64,000 nucleotides of DNA from Lotus japonicus (Eukaryota > Streptophyta > Magnoliopsida > Fabales > Fabaceae). Below the pieces are notes generated by a model. That model made no database searches, was not told where the DNA came from, and saw nothing but the letters and a program-made list of their open reading frames with translations. The stretch covers positions 77,257,093 through 77,321,092 of the forward strand of contig NC_080042.1 in the NCBI RefSeq assembly GCF_012489685.1, in the 5' to 3' direction. How positions within the stretch are numbered: position 1 is the first letter of the stretch; each line of letters opens with the position of its first letter. Shown piece by piece: positions 49,034-59,987 of this stretch. Both the position numbers and the translations under genes were made by a program.

Positions 49034-49299
49034 ACAATATCAGTGAAATAATAATACCAAACTTAGAATGAGTAGAGTATATATATACCACATACTCAAG
49101 CTTCAAAGTTGTAATCTAAAAGAATGTGATTTCATATCCCTGTGAATAATCCGTGGGTTGCATGTACATAACATAACATTCAATAGCAGAAATAACAAAA
49201 AATGATCATAAAGTAGAATTTGGTTACATTTGTCTGGTAAAGCATATGTACATAGGTCAGTGAGCCCAGTTTCGAATTTATGTTATCTTCTACACTTCT

Positions 49300-49398
49300 A
49301 CAGCAAGAAAATTTCTATCTACCTAATTTCTTTTAGTCTATAATTTCTTTTATGTTTAGCCACACCTCACACTGATATATAAAGTCTGGGTCCGCCCC
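49300..49398 (-). mobile_element. hAT terminus fragment
   Basis: On the minus strand it reads caggggcggacccagacttt and then ggctaaacataaaag, matching the left end of the hAT element at 22998. The opposite end and a TSD were not found, so it is a fragment or its partner is too diverged to see. Confidence 0.6.
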
Positions 49399-49689
49399 TG
49401 CCTAGCATATGAAACAGTGGAGGCATTAGTAAAGAAGAAAGTAGAAATGAAGGCAAGAACATATGAGCAAGAGGTAAAGATCAATGAAATGGGCGATGTT
49501 GATGTTTCTGATCCTGTCTATAAAATCAAGCCAAGTTGATTGCATGTCTTTATGAAGATTGGATAATCCTGAATCCACCCACATGCATCATATGCAACAA
49601 CCCACCATAGCCACTTGACAAGCTAGTAAACCATAAATGCTATTGTTATTAAACAAAAGAGCATTAATCCCTCTTGAATATTCCGTTGC

Positions 49690-50180
49690 TATATTCACCT
49701 CGCTTACAAGGCTGTTGTGATGGTCACAAATACGCTGACAAAGAATTTATGACGGATTTTTATGTCGCAAAAAAGTGAGGAATTTGTTTTCATTGCAAAA
49801 GTTAGTGACGGTAGAAACTTCGTCGCAAACGCACTAAAGAGAATTTATGACGGAATTCTTCTCCGCCGCAAATACGCTGACAAAGATTTTGTGACGGATT
49901 TTATTTCCATCGCAAAATTTCGTGATGGACATGTTCTCCGTCGCAAAAACACTGACGACAGCTTTGTGACGGCATCTTTACTCGTCGCAAAACTGTGACG
50001 GATTTGTTTTCCGTCGCAAACATACTAACGAAGTAAGGAGAATTTTGTGATCCCGTTGCTAATAGGCTGACAAGAGTTTGTGACGGTATTTCTCGTCGCA
50101 AGACTAGTGACCGATTTGTTTTTGCATCTCAAACTTTCGTGACATATTTGTTTTCCATCGCAAATTGTCGTGACGGGTTT
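49690..50180. repeat. Array of GACGGA / CGTCGCAAA inverted motifs
   Basis: Roughly ten units follow each other, each with tgtgacgga or a variant followed within about 20 bases by ccgtcgcaaa, so that each unit can fold on itself. The same motif pair is found inside the Mutator-like element at 47359-49033. Such arrays resemble subterminal transposase-binding repeats. I find no terminal inverted repeats or TSD for this block. Confidence 0.7.
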
Positions 50181-50189
50181 GCTCTTAAA

Positions 50190-51300
50190 AAAAAGGTTAG
50201 GAAACAGCTGGAGGAAACTATAAGTACAAGCTGGTATCCATGGTCTGTCTCCACATGGATCCATTTTCTTCTCAATGATTGGAAGCTTCGATCAGAATCA
50301 ATCAATCAAAATACAATCATATACATACAATGTTATGATCATCGTTATATATTGGTCTTTTGAGCTGGAAAATATAAGTTTCTGACCCCACCATGTGTAT
50401 TGCCCCACATATTTATCATCTTTCTTATATAGCTTTAATGAATTTTTATTAAGATCTTATCACAATTAAAATGGTAAAAAAAAAATGAAATGCAACCCTC
50501 AGGGCGAAAAGCAAATTAAGATTAAAAAACAATGTTTTCTGCTGTAAATATTTTGGGGGGAAAACGGAAAAGTGGCATGGAAATGTAAATTCTTTTTCTA
50601 ATTTATCCAATTATTAATGATGCACTAAGAAGAATACTTTTTTAGCATTAATCCTTTCATTCAAATTGTATAAAAATTGAATGACAAAAATATGATTGAT
50701 TGAAATAATAAAAGCAAGTAAACAACAGGCTTACTCAATGATACAAAGACCACCAACATAAACTTTCATTGTATGTTTAGTGCATTAGTAAGGCTTAAAA
50801 ACAATTTTAAAGAAATTAATGGATTGATAAAAGTGCTTTCTACAAAAAAGTTAGTAGATATTTCAATTAAAAATTAAGGGCCTTTCAAAAATAAATTAAA
50901 GGGTAATGGTTAAATTAGTCAATGAATTTGCGCGAGTTTGATTTTAGTTTCTCTAAGAAAAAATGACGTTCAATGATTATTAATATTAGTAAATTAGTCG
51001 TCCTAAAGGTTCGAATCTTGTACTCTTCACCCTTCATCTCACTCAAGCTTTATGTTAGTAGCTCTTACTACTTGAGACATCATTCGGGATTTTGTAGATA
51101 TGAAGTATGTATTACTCTGAAAAAATGGATTAGACCTACATCATAGAGTGATTCATCCTACATCCTAGTTTGGCTTCCTCAACAAATTTCAACGACAAAA
51201 AGGCATCTCCACCTTCCTCTTTATTCAAAAGCAAAATAAAAAAAAAATAGAAATAAAAAAGAAATCTTAATTTGTAGTTAATCGAGAAATGTGCGATTTG
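50190..51300. other. Upstream interval of the DUF538 gene
   Basis: No gene is seen. A SINE-like fragment lies at 50985-51092 (separate entry). The promoter of the DUF538 gene must lie in the last few hundred bases. Confidence 0.4.
50985..51092 (-). mobile_element. SINE-like fragment, family copy 3
   Basis: The stretch shares with the copies at 5738 and 34004 the order taaattagtc, a B-box relative (aggttcgaatctt), then actcttcacccttcat and ctcttactacttgag. It is more diverged and no TSD was found. Confidence 0.55.
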
Positions 51301-51451
51301 TACAGTATGGTGTGTGTACATTAGCGTACTTTGTCTGTTACCCATTTGCCAGCTTGACGCATTTGATGCAAAGGTGAAGCCTTTATCATCATCATCCCTT
51401 CACTCACCCACATCACATTTGAGGCTTGAGCTCTGTTGTTGTTGGGTGAGA

Positions 51452-53242
51452 ATGGAGAAAGCTCTCACCAAGGTTTCAAGCTTGAAGGTGGGACTTGGAG
51501 ACTCATGGTTTTCCAAGAAGGCCAAGGAGGAGTTTTCCAACATCTCTCAAGACATCTCTGTGAGTTTGTGTTTTCTGCCTTTCTCTTGCATTGCATTTCA
51601 TCATTCTTCTTCAATGTGGGTTGTGTTGTAACTTTACCTTTTGGGGTATGAGAGATCTGAAAGAATAGGAACAACCATGTGCTGAGTTCCATGCTTTATC
51701 TGATTAAAATGCCCCCCAGATTTGAATAGAAGCCTGAGCTTGTTCCAGTGATTGTCATGGATTGAGTTTTTTTGGAAATGAATGTGGGTTTGATTGTCTG
51801 GGTAGAATGTGGGTTTGGTTTGGCCTCATCTTGAGAAATTTTATGGGGCTGTGACAGTCGTCAGATTTGTCATTTGTGTAATTTCTTGTAAGCCCATGTT
51901 TGAAAATTCTTTTACCATTTATCTTAAAGCCACAATTAATTATGGGGAGAAGCTTCTTTGAGTAGCTTATGCGTGTCAGAATTGATTCTGGTGAAATAGA
52001 AATTAACTCAAGCATGCTACAAGTTTAGATACTGTAGAACACTGAATTTGTCCTGGCTAGTGCCTTTATTAATTTAGAATAGCTCATAATTTGTAAGAGT
52101 GGTCCTTATTTGTTTACTGCCTATATTCCTAGATAACAATATGTCACATATAGCTCTGTGATCTGTCATTACTCATTAATTGTGCGCATATTTGTGTGAT
52201 GTGTAAATTCCTTGAATTTTATGTCAAACAAGTAGATACTCCTGTTTCCTGGTGTTATGTACTTTAAATATCAAGTTGGTCATCAGCTTCAGATCAGTAG
52301 GATTATGCAAATTTTGTCAAAGCTTGAAGCTGGATAAAATTGTACATTCAAAGTAGAAAAAACTATATTTAAGCAAGCAATCATGTTTCCTGTCTTGCCT
52401 TTGAGATTTTACTGTGGAGTTTGGCCTTGTTTTTTTGCTGACATAAGGTGTTTTTTTTGCAGACTTTCTCTAGTACGGTTGAAGAAAAGGCAAAATGGGT
52501 TTTCAACAAGTTAAAAGGTTTGAAAGCATTATGACATACAATGTTCATATAATCATATGTGTTTATGCATGGTTCCTAAGATTTGCTTCACCAAATTAAG
52601 TAAACCAAATCAATTTTAATGTATGGTTGGAGTGGACTGAGGATATATTCTGTGAACAACTTGCAATGTTGATGCTACTTATAACATTGTGCCCTCATCC
52701 ATATTCTAATTTTCATTGTTGTGTAGTCAGTCTTGTCCCCAACAAATTAACAGTTGTTGTAGGGCCTATCTGTTATGACACTAGTCTCACTTCTCTTTAG
52801 GTATGCTTATACATTCAACTAATAACACTCTTTTCTTCTTTTCTTCCAATGCTTTCCCTCAGGCAAGCCACTGAAAAGCCTACCAGATCTCCTCCGCGAG
52901 TACAATTTACCGCCAGGGCTATTTCCCCAGAATGTAATCTGTTATGAGTTTGATGAAGTCAAGGGTAAGCTGATTGTCTACTTGCCGTCTGCATGTGAGG
53001 TCAGCTTCAAGGACTCCTCTGTACTGAGGTACGCGACCCGAGTCAAAGGGGTTCTTACGAGGGGAAAGCTCTCAGCAATAGAGGGAATGAAAACAAAGGT
53101 TCTTGTATGGGTTAAGGTGACAAATGTGGCAGTTGAAGGTTACAAATCTGATAAGTTGTGGGTTACTGCTGGTGTGAAGAAGTCAAGGCCAAAGGATGCT
53201 TATGATACACCTCGTGATGCTGTTAGAGTATCAGAATTCTGA
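51452..53242 (+). CDS. DUF538 protein, At5g01610-like
   Basis: Three exons, 51452-51559, 52463-52517 and 52863-53242, join in frame to 180 residues. Splice sites are TCT|gtgagt, tttgcag|ACT, AAAG|gtttga and cctcag|GCA. The N-terminal MEKALTKVSSLKVG and the DUF538 core (LPDLLREYNLPPGLFPQNV, YEFDEVKGKLIVYLPS, VRYATRVKGVL-type block, then KTKVLVWVKV and VKKSRPKDAYD) match what I recall of Arabidopsis At5g01610. No signal peptide is present, unlike the secreted DUF538 members, so a cytosolic location is likely. The biochemical role of the family is not established; links to stress and cutin or lipid binding have been suggested from the fold. The gene is intact. The donor after exon 2 (gtttga) is less standard than the others. 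Confidence 0.93.
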
Positions 53243-54700
53243 GTTTATAATGTTGGTTATTATTCTGATTACTATGGAATAGATAGTGGAAATTATGGGA
53301 ACTATTTACATAGTATTAGTAGGTGTAGTTAGGATCATCTTCCCTATATTATCTAAATATGCTGGATGTATTGCAGTTCTGATCATTCATTGTCTCATTG
53401 AACGTTTGTTAATTTGGCAGCTCATGTAGGGACTCTAATGGTGCAATGCAAGTTGAAACTATGCATTTTTCCTAATTTTGCATTTTAAGTTTCTTGTGAA
53501 TTTGAGGGCAATATTTGATGAACGTTTAACAATTGGTGTTTATTTTTGGGCCAAAACTTAGACGAAATTCTATATATGTTGTTTTTATTGTCGTCCAATT
53601 CCAACATGACACACTTCGAAAATGAGGAAGTTGAAAATGAAGAAGTTGAGGAAAGACACCATGTATATAAAATTAATAAAATACCAATAATGAGTTGCTC
53701 AACTTGCTCATGTGATGAGGTTGTTCAATACTGAGTTTTTATTGGATAACAGCATAATTAGTACATATGATGTAAGTTTTGTTAATCATGTGCCATTTAT
53801 GGTAGAAGTTAGTAAGGATGCAATAAACAAGATTGAGCTATGATTCATTCACGTACTTCATTCATGCTCTTATTTTATTTTCACATTTCTTTGAATAAAG
53901 CTTCATTCACACTTAACTAAAAGTGTGAATGGAGTGGAGAAAAGAGAGAGATAAGAAAAGAGAGAAAGAGATTTGATGGATGATATGATTGAAAGTGAAG
54001 AAAAATAGATAGAAAGTAAAAGGGGAAATAAAGTGAAAATGTGAATAAATCTTAGCTCATAAACAATTCTTTTAGTGTAGGTATAGCATTTAGGAAGTTA
54101 ACTGTAGCTTAAAACTGTGGTGAAATGGCTTTTGGATACCAATTAAGTGAAGCGTGAATGAACATTCATTCAAATCCATTAGAAGAATTTTAGTTTATCT
54201 TTATTTTGATACCAATAGATATATCCTGATATTAATACGGACAAATATTGAATTTAGAAATGAGGCAAAATTTTAGTAGTCCTATGCTTTGACAACTTCT
54301 TCACACTCCTATTTTTTTCACCTTTCTCACTTTTTTTTATTACATCACTCATCACATTCCTCATTCTTTCTATCTTTCCTCATCTCTTTGTTAACCTCCA
54401 ATCTGCAGATACCATTGACTTCTTTTTTTCTGTTTTTGTCATAATAAACTCGCTTTTACTTAACCATCACAGGTGGTACACTATGAACACAAGTTTCGGT
54501 TAGAACAATACAGAAACAGTGAAACTGATGCTCATGTATCCAAGCAGAAAAGGTACTAAGAAGCATAAATTTCATAAATATAGCTGATATCCTATTTTTC
54601 ATCAAGGATTATTAGGTGTTCTTAGAAACTATACAAGTTTCAAGATTTCCACTAAATTTCATACAAGTGGATGAATATGTGGATTTGATTTATAATGAAT
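53243..54700. other. Interval between DUF538 and RRG, with a MITE-like foldback
   Basis: The first ~230 bases should be the DUF538 3'UTR. The stretch 53832-54062 has opposing ends (tgagctatgattcattcac against the inverse of gtgaataaatcttagctca) and purine-rich arms. Near-matching taaacaa lies on both sides, suggesting a MITE; related low-complexity arms appear at 54275-54400. The last part would be the RRG 3' flank. Confidence 0.5.
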
Positions 54701-54785
54701 ACAAAAGGGGAAAAATTGATTAGCCCAAAAATGGTAAGAACTGTTACAATAAATTATTCTAGCAACAGCCTCTCTAACTACTTTC

Positions 54786-57700
54786 CTAAGAAACTGTATT
54801 TGAAGCATGAATTATCTCATAAAAGGATATAACATTTTCAATAGTCAATAGACCAATAATGCACCATTCCAAGAAATCTGACTTCCTGTTCTGGAGAACT
54901 TCTTGCAGAAAATGAATATTATGCTGCAAACAACCAAATCAATGTTATAAGCCTTGATTAGACAATAATTTCTTTTTCAAATCTTATGTTTGCTAATGCA
55001 TATATAATGAGTAGAAATACCTCAACGAACTTCAATTTGTAATCTAGGTTTCCAAAGCGTTGTGCAACTTCATACTCCTCTCGCAAGTACTCATATATTT
55101 CAGCATACTTTGCATCCCTCCAAGCTATTTCCGATCTGATTCATCCACATTTGAACATTAATAAAGAAGCTAAGAACAAGTTCAAAAAAAATATATGAAA
55201 TACTTGGGACACTAAATTATGAAAATTTCAACATATTCTTACATTTACAGATGCATGTTTTTCTAATGCCTAAACATGAATGATAATACCTCTCAAAGAG
55301 ACCAACTTTAAGAATCACATCAGCCAAATTTGAGTTTGCCTTCCCAACAAGCTGAAGCAGTTTCTTCTTATCCATAGTGAAAGTTCCTGATTTCTCCATT
55401 CCACGGTTTATGCCTGCAAACTCTTCAACTAAACCATCAACCTGATAATATGAGAAAACAAATGTCAAATTTTCAGTGGTCATCTTTCTTCTTTAGGATA
55501 TTGAATATGGCCCAAAGCTTTGGAAATAATGGATCCATTTGTTCAAGTTTTTGAAAAAAATTATTTTAAGATTGTGCAAAACAATGACTCATTTTTTTTC
55601 ATGCTGATTTTTTTAACAGTTTGGCAACATAGGGAAGATTCTAAAAGTGGAAAAACTTATCAAAGGCAAATGTTTATTACATCATAAATACAAAAGTGAA
55701 ATCAATCCTTCATTTCCCAAAAATTACAAAATCCATTTTTTGTATCGTTATCCTCAACTCTACGGTCTGATGTTAATGAATCCATTTTTTAAAAAGCTTA
55801 AACACACTAAAAACAAACTGGCTTAATATGTCATCTGGCACATCTCAACCTGTGAGACAAAATAATCCAGTGCTATGCTTTGTCCTAGTACACTTCCAAT
55901 CAGACGGATACCATCAGTGTCTAATGATTTCAGGACTATGTAGTCCGGACCTCCTTGCATATCCTCGTCTAATTGTGGCCTCTCCTTTATTGCATAATCT
56001 AATCACATAGAACAGGTTAAAGATACACAACAGGATTCAGAAAAACTATATGATTAATTAGTTTCTTTGAAAAAACTTACCATCTTTCCTCATCTCTGAA
56101 AGTAAACCAGATGCATGCCTCTTAACTAGCTCAAGGTAAATGTCCACTTCATGATCCTCGATATTAAACAAAACAGCAGACCCATACTGGTATACAACCA
56201 TGTAACGAGAGCTGCTTGCTTTCACATGAAATCCAGCTCCCTGAATAAAGTGCCTCAAGTTGTTCAGAGATTCTTTGACCAATTACGTTGTTATATTGTA
56301 CAAGTTTAATGAGATTTTCTCTTCTCAACAAATGCTAATAACACACTCTTCGAAACACTCATTTAAAATTACATTACTGGGTGGAGTTCATACGAGTCTC
56401 ACTGGGAGTGAGACTCCAATGGTTTAGTGGATCTGACTTGAATTCAATCCAATAATAAATAGTGTATTGAAAAAATGTGTTAGAGAGGGAGTTTCTAGCC
56501 TTATTCTTCTCATAATCCTGCTTAACCAAGGAGTATTATTTTCCCTTTTGATAGACAAGAATGTATTCATTTACTAATCATCAATGATAAATCATTGCCA
56601 TTTAGGATGCAGCTTGGCACCTGCCCGTCCAGTTCGAAAAAATGGAAGAGAAATTAGACTCTGAAATTCCTCTTATCTTATCCTTAACCTTCAAATGCAC
56701 ACACAATTTCACCGATACAACCATATTAGAAATCTGCCCTCATAAATCCAGTCCAGTGTGGGAATTGCACATGGTACCCCCACAGGAACATCCACAAAGA
56801 AAGAGGAGTTCTATTCTAACAAACAAGGTATTGCAGAAAATGATGCACAGAGTAGAGATACTTAAGTTCTATATCAAGGTCGTCACTCGTAACTTCCTAT
56901 AGAGCACAAAAATATTCTGGAGAAAATAAATAAAATAAAATCTTACAATAGAGTCCGTATTGAAGTCACAGAACCGGAGAGCAACGTAGTTTGATGATGA
57001 GCGGGAAGATGGAGGAACGACATTTCTCGGATTGTCAGCCTGAACGCCCTTCAAATTTATACTGCCAAAATTGTGAATCTGAGACAGCCAAATCATAGAG
57101 AACGCGAACAGAACAACAAAAGCACATGTGAGGGGAAAGGGATTTCATTCAATTCAAACCCAATAAGCATGGAAAAATAGAATGCATCATTGTCAAAGGA
57201 ACACAAAAAAACCTCAACCTATAAATCGGATTAGGATCATCACATGTGAAATTTCTCTCATGTTCCCTCATGTTAAAATTGTGTCTTACTCTCTTCATAT
57301 GTATGTATTGAATAGGCATGTAGGTAGGACCCTAATCACCCTATAAGCCATATACAAGCATTAAGTCACCTCTTTTATACACATAAATTAAAAATAAATG
57401 CTCCATATTCCATGGATCCCAAATCTAATATCATAAATGCAACAAATTTATAATGCTCACACAACATGGTCTAACACTAGACAGAAAAATCATAATTCTA
57501 AAGCAGTAGATAGAACAAAAGAGAAACACAACACAAGCAAAGATACAAATAATAAGCTGCAAATTTTACTCATCAGAATGAATACTAATAATGACAAAAA
57601 CAATAACAGCAATCAAAATTACAAATCTAAAGATACTACTAGCAATCTCACACACACACACATAACATAGTTTTCTGTTCAAAATCCAACACTAATGCAA

Positions 57701-58084
57701 CAGTAACAGAAATCACAGGTAACAGCAGAGAAACAAGATTTGAGAACGACCCATTTGCGGAATTGATAAGATAATAAAAGCGAGAACAGAAATGAAGCAA
57801 CTTGAAGCAGCTGTTAGAGATGGGTAAGTGGGGGGGGGGGGATACCTGGTGGAGAGGAAGAAGGCTTTGATGGGGATTTTCACAGAAGGGTCGTCTTGTT
57901 CCGGGGCTCCGAACCTGTCCATGTGAAGGGGATCAAGGTCGTCATGGCAGGGGATAGCAGAAGAAGATGCAGCAGTGAAGAAACGGGTGACGGAGGAAGC
58001 GAAGTGAGAAGGAGGTGCTGTGCGTATGCGGAGGCGGCGGCTAGAGAAGAAAAGGGGAAGGGTTGTTCTCCATCTTCCACCCAT
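54786..58084 (-). CDS. RRG: RETARDED ROOT GROWTH-like DUF155 protein, mitochondrial
   Basis: Seven exons join in frame to 355 residues: 57846-58084, 56947-57061, 56081-56240, 55850-55998, 55290-55441, 55021-55135 and 54786-54923. The N terminus is rich in R and S with few acids (MGGRWRTTLPLFFSSRRLRI), typical of a mitochondrial presequence. The DUF155 domain covers the middle and C-terminal parts, with VVYQYGSAVLFN, GPDYIVLKSLDTD, IGSVLGQSIALDYFVSQ, GTFTMDKKKLLQLVGKANSN, LADVILKVGLFERSEIAWR and EVAQRFGNLDYKLKF. Near the end lies one membrane segment (EWCIIGLLTIENVISFYEII). This closely matches Arabidopsis RRG (At1g69380), needed for cell division in the root meristem and related to yeast Rmd1/Mrx10 and human RMND1, which act in mitochondrial translation. 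Intron 1 begins gtatc and runs straight into a C11-12 tract. Confidence 0.94.
57832..57841. repeat. Poly-G/C tract beside the first RRG splice donor
   Basis: A run of at least ten G (C on the coding strand) begins five bases inside intron 1 of RRG, right after the donor gtatc. Such runs vary readily in length and are prone to sequencing error, so the exact count is uncertain. Confidence 0.8.
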
Positions 58085-58323
58085 TCGCCGTCGGAATCTG
58101 CTGTTGTTCCTTCTTCCTCTGTTATTGTTGTTGTTGTTCTCTTGTGTCTATATTCAATTATTCATTGTCTCACTCTTTCATTCTTTTCTCTTCAATTTGC
58201 AATTTTTCCTATTATTTAATAATTCATTTTTCCTATTATTTAATAAGTTAGTTCATTGATTTTCAACTATAACATAAGCCATAAACTACTTATAAAGTTT
58301 AAGCTAAAGTATATGTTAGTTTT

Positions 58324-58495
58324 TTATATATAGAACGGAGATAAGACACCTTCAAACTATCGAGCAGGGCGTCAGTGACATGTTGATGAGGTTAGCAAAG
58401 GCTCACAACCTGACTGACCTCAAGAGAATTCGAACTCTCAACCTATAGGGAGGTAAGAGCTGAACCTGAAACCTGAAGTTAGTTGTATCAATCCG
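58324..58495 (-). mobile_element. SINE-like insertion with 17-bp TSD
   Basis: The 17-mer aagtatatgttagtttt is perfect on both sides (58307-58323 and 58496-58512). On the minus strand the body has a B-box match (gagttcgaattctc) about 65 bases in, and ends in an A/T-rich tail (tatatataaaaaa). The long TSD indicates LINE-driven retroposition. It lies 220 bases upstream of the RRG start and is different in sequence from the SINEs at 5738 and 34004. Confidence 0.8.
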
Positions 58496-58512
58496 AAGTA
58501 TATGTTAGTTTT

Positions 58513-59520
58513 GCCAAACATAGGGGCAATAGAAAAACATATATTCTATCTAAGATGGAAGCATGCATTCTAATTCAAAAATGTTTTCTTCACACTCTTC
58601 CACCTTTCTTCACACTCTTCCACCTCTGCTTGATAGAGAGATAGGAAGAGAAGAGAGAGAATGACAAATGATGAGATGAGAAAATAAGAGAAAGACATAA
58701 ATAAAAATGACGTGAAAATAAGATGGAAGAGAAGTGAGGTGTAAAAATATCGTAACTCATTGTAATCATAACAATTGATGTGTAGTTGTAGCATTATTTT
58801 TTCCAAAGCATTTTTAGATGATAGAAGTGCTATTAAGCTCATATTCGGCCTTTAATTCAAACTCATTTGACAAGATAAAAAGTATGAATGATATTTTGAT
58901 CTCTAAAAATATAAACTCAATCCCTGAAAATACTATTAAGCGCGGAGATTAACTGGCACGAGCAAAAGGGCAATCTTGTAAAATGATAAGACCCATTTTT
59001 ACTTAATGAAAAAGTATCTGTAACAAAAAAAATTCAAAAACATTTTATGAAGTTTGAAAATACACTTTTGCTTGGCAAAAAAACACAAACATGATGACAC
59101 ATGTTATGATGCATATTAACAAATTTATTTTTAGCTCAAACGGATAAAATATGTTAACCAAACAGGCCTCAGTCGAGTCAGTCCCAAGCAACATGTTCAA
59201 CACAGCTCACAATATATGCAAGTTCTTTTATCTTTAACAAATCCTAATGTCTGGATCATTTACTTGCGGCTATGTTAAACAATTTAATCAGGCAGCACAA
59301 TATATCACATCTGATCAAATATGCTTGCAGACAAACATATGATCGTTTCAACTCTTAATCACTTCACCTACACTAAACAGTTCGTAAAAGCATGCCAGAA
59401 CAGATTCCCTAACAGTAGTGTATAATCGCTGTTTACATTAAACAAATACGGCAAAAAAATGACTTTTACAAATGAGCATTGAAAATAACATATCATAGTT
59501 GAATTTCTATCAAATATCTT
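58513..59520. other. Interval between RRG and RRP40, no gene seen
   Basis: A tandem pair of tttcttcacactcttccacc lies at 58577-58622, followed by purine-rich arms like those of the foldback at 53.8 kb. The rest is AT-rich and non-coding as far as I can see. Confidence 0.4.
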
Positions 59521-59529
59521 GTGGAGACA

Positions 59530-59608
59530 AAGAATGATATAACCAGAAAATTAAACTCCAAGTAACAGGGAACTTCTTCTAATTCTTCTTCATAAAGCGT
59601 TTGTTTGC
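59530..59608 (-). other. Possible alternative 3' exon of RRP40
   Basis: On the minus strand a clean acceptor (caatgattttgcag) precedes ggcaaacaaacgctttatga, about 380 bases beyond the RRP40 stop. It may mark a spliced 3'UTR or an alternative last exon joined to a donor inside the last coding exon (AAG|gtccaa). No protein family match supports it. Confidence 0.25.
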
Positions 59609-59647
59609 CCTGCAAAATCATTGGCATTTGTTAGCACATAAAAAGTA

Positions 59648-59862
59648 GGCTTAAATGCACTTTTGGACCCCCAAGTTTACATTTTTTGCGATTGTTGACC
59701 CTGATCTTATTTTTCTACGAACCGAGACCCTCTCCAGGCAAAAAGACCAGTCATCTTCTGCATGCAAATTGCCTGGAGAGGGTCTTGTTTCGTAGAAAAA
59801 TAAGATCAGGGTCAACAATCGCAAAAAATGTAAATTTGGGGGTCAAAAAGTGCATTTAAGCC
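59648..59862. mobile_element. Mutator-like foldback MITE with perfect 9-bp TSD
   Basis: The 9-mer taaaaagta stands at 59639-59647 and 59863-59871. The element starts ggcttaaatgcacttttgg and its right half is almost the perfect inverse of its left half, with only a short loop near gaccagtcatcttctgcatg. It lies within a few hundred bases of the RRP40 stop codon, possibly in the 3'UTR or in a 3'UTR intron. Confidence 0.93.
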
Positions 59863-59987
59863 TAAAAAGTATGAACTGTGGGAAATTTACAAGAAAAGTA
59901 AGTATTCATGAAATCACATGGCACTATAAACTAATAATGGCCAATCAAAACTAGGAAGGGTTAAAAACATACATGTATTATTACTGC

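Larger units (their letters stand above)
46991..49165 (-). pseudogene. Broken PERK-like receptor kinase fragment split by transposons
   Basis: Three pieces of one kinase domain lie in order on the minus strand. At 49100-49165 is the catalytic loop, readable as C-N-P-R-I-I-H-R-D-M-K-S, then a frameshift before LLDYNFEA. At 47240-47322 is VSDFGLAKLALGANTHM, a stop or frameshift, then TTRVMGTFGW. At 46991-47076 is [20 protein letters not shown] followed by GVVLLLIAA. This order and wording match proline-rich extensin-like receptor kinases (PERKs). The gap between the first two pieces contains the 1.7-kb Mutator-like element, probably in an old intron. The N-terminal lobe, ectodomain and C-terminal lobe are not found. 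The reading frame is broken, so no working kinase is made. Confidence 0.82.

Noticed and set aside
49690..50180. CRISPR-like direct repeat array
   Set aside because: Plant nuclear context, units are imperfect and self-complementary, and spacers are not unique in the CRISPR sense.
58020..58259. Plus-strand frames antisense to RRG exon 1
   Set aside because: Shadow of the arginine/serine-rich transit peptide read in reverse; the seven-exon minus-strand gene explains the region.
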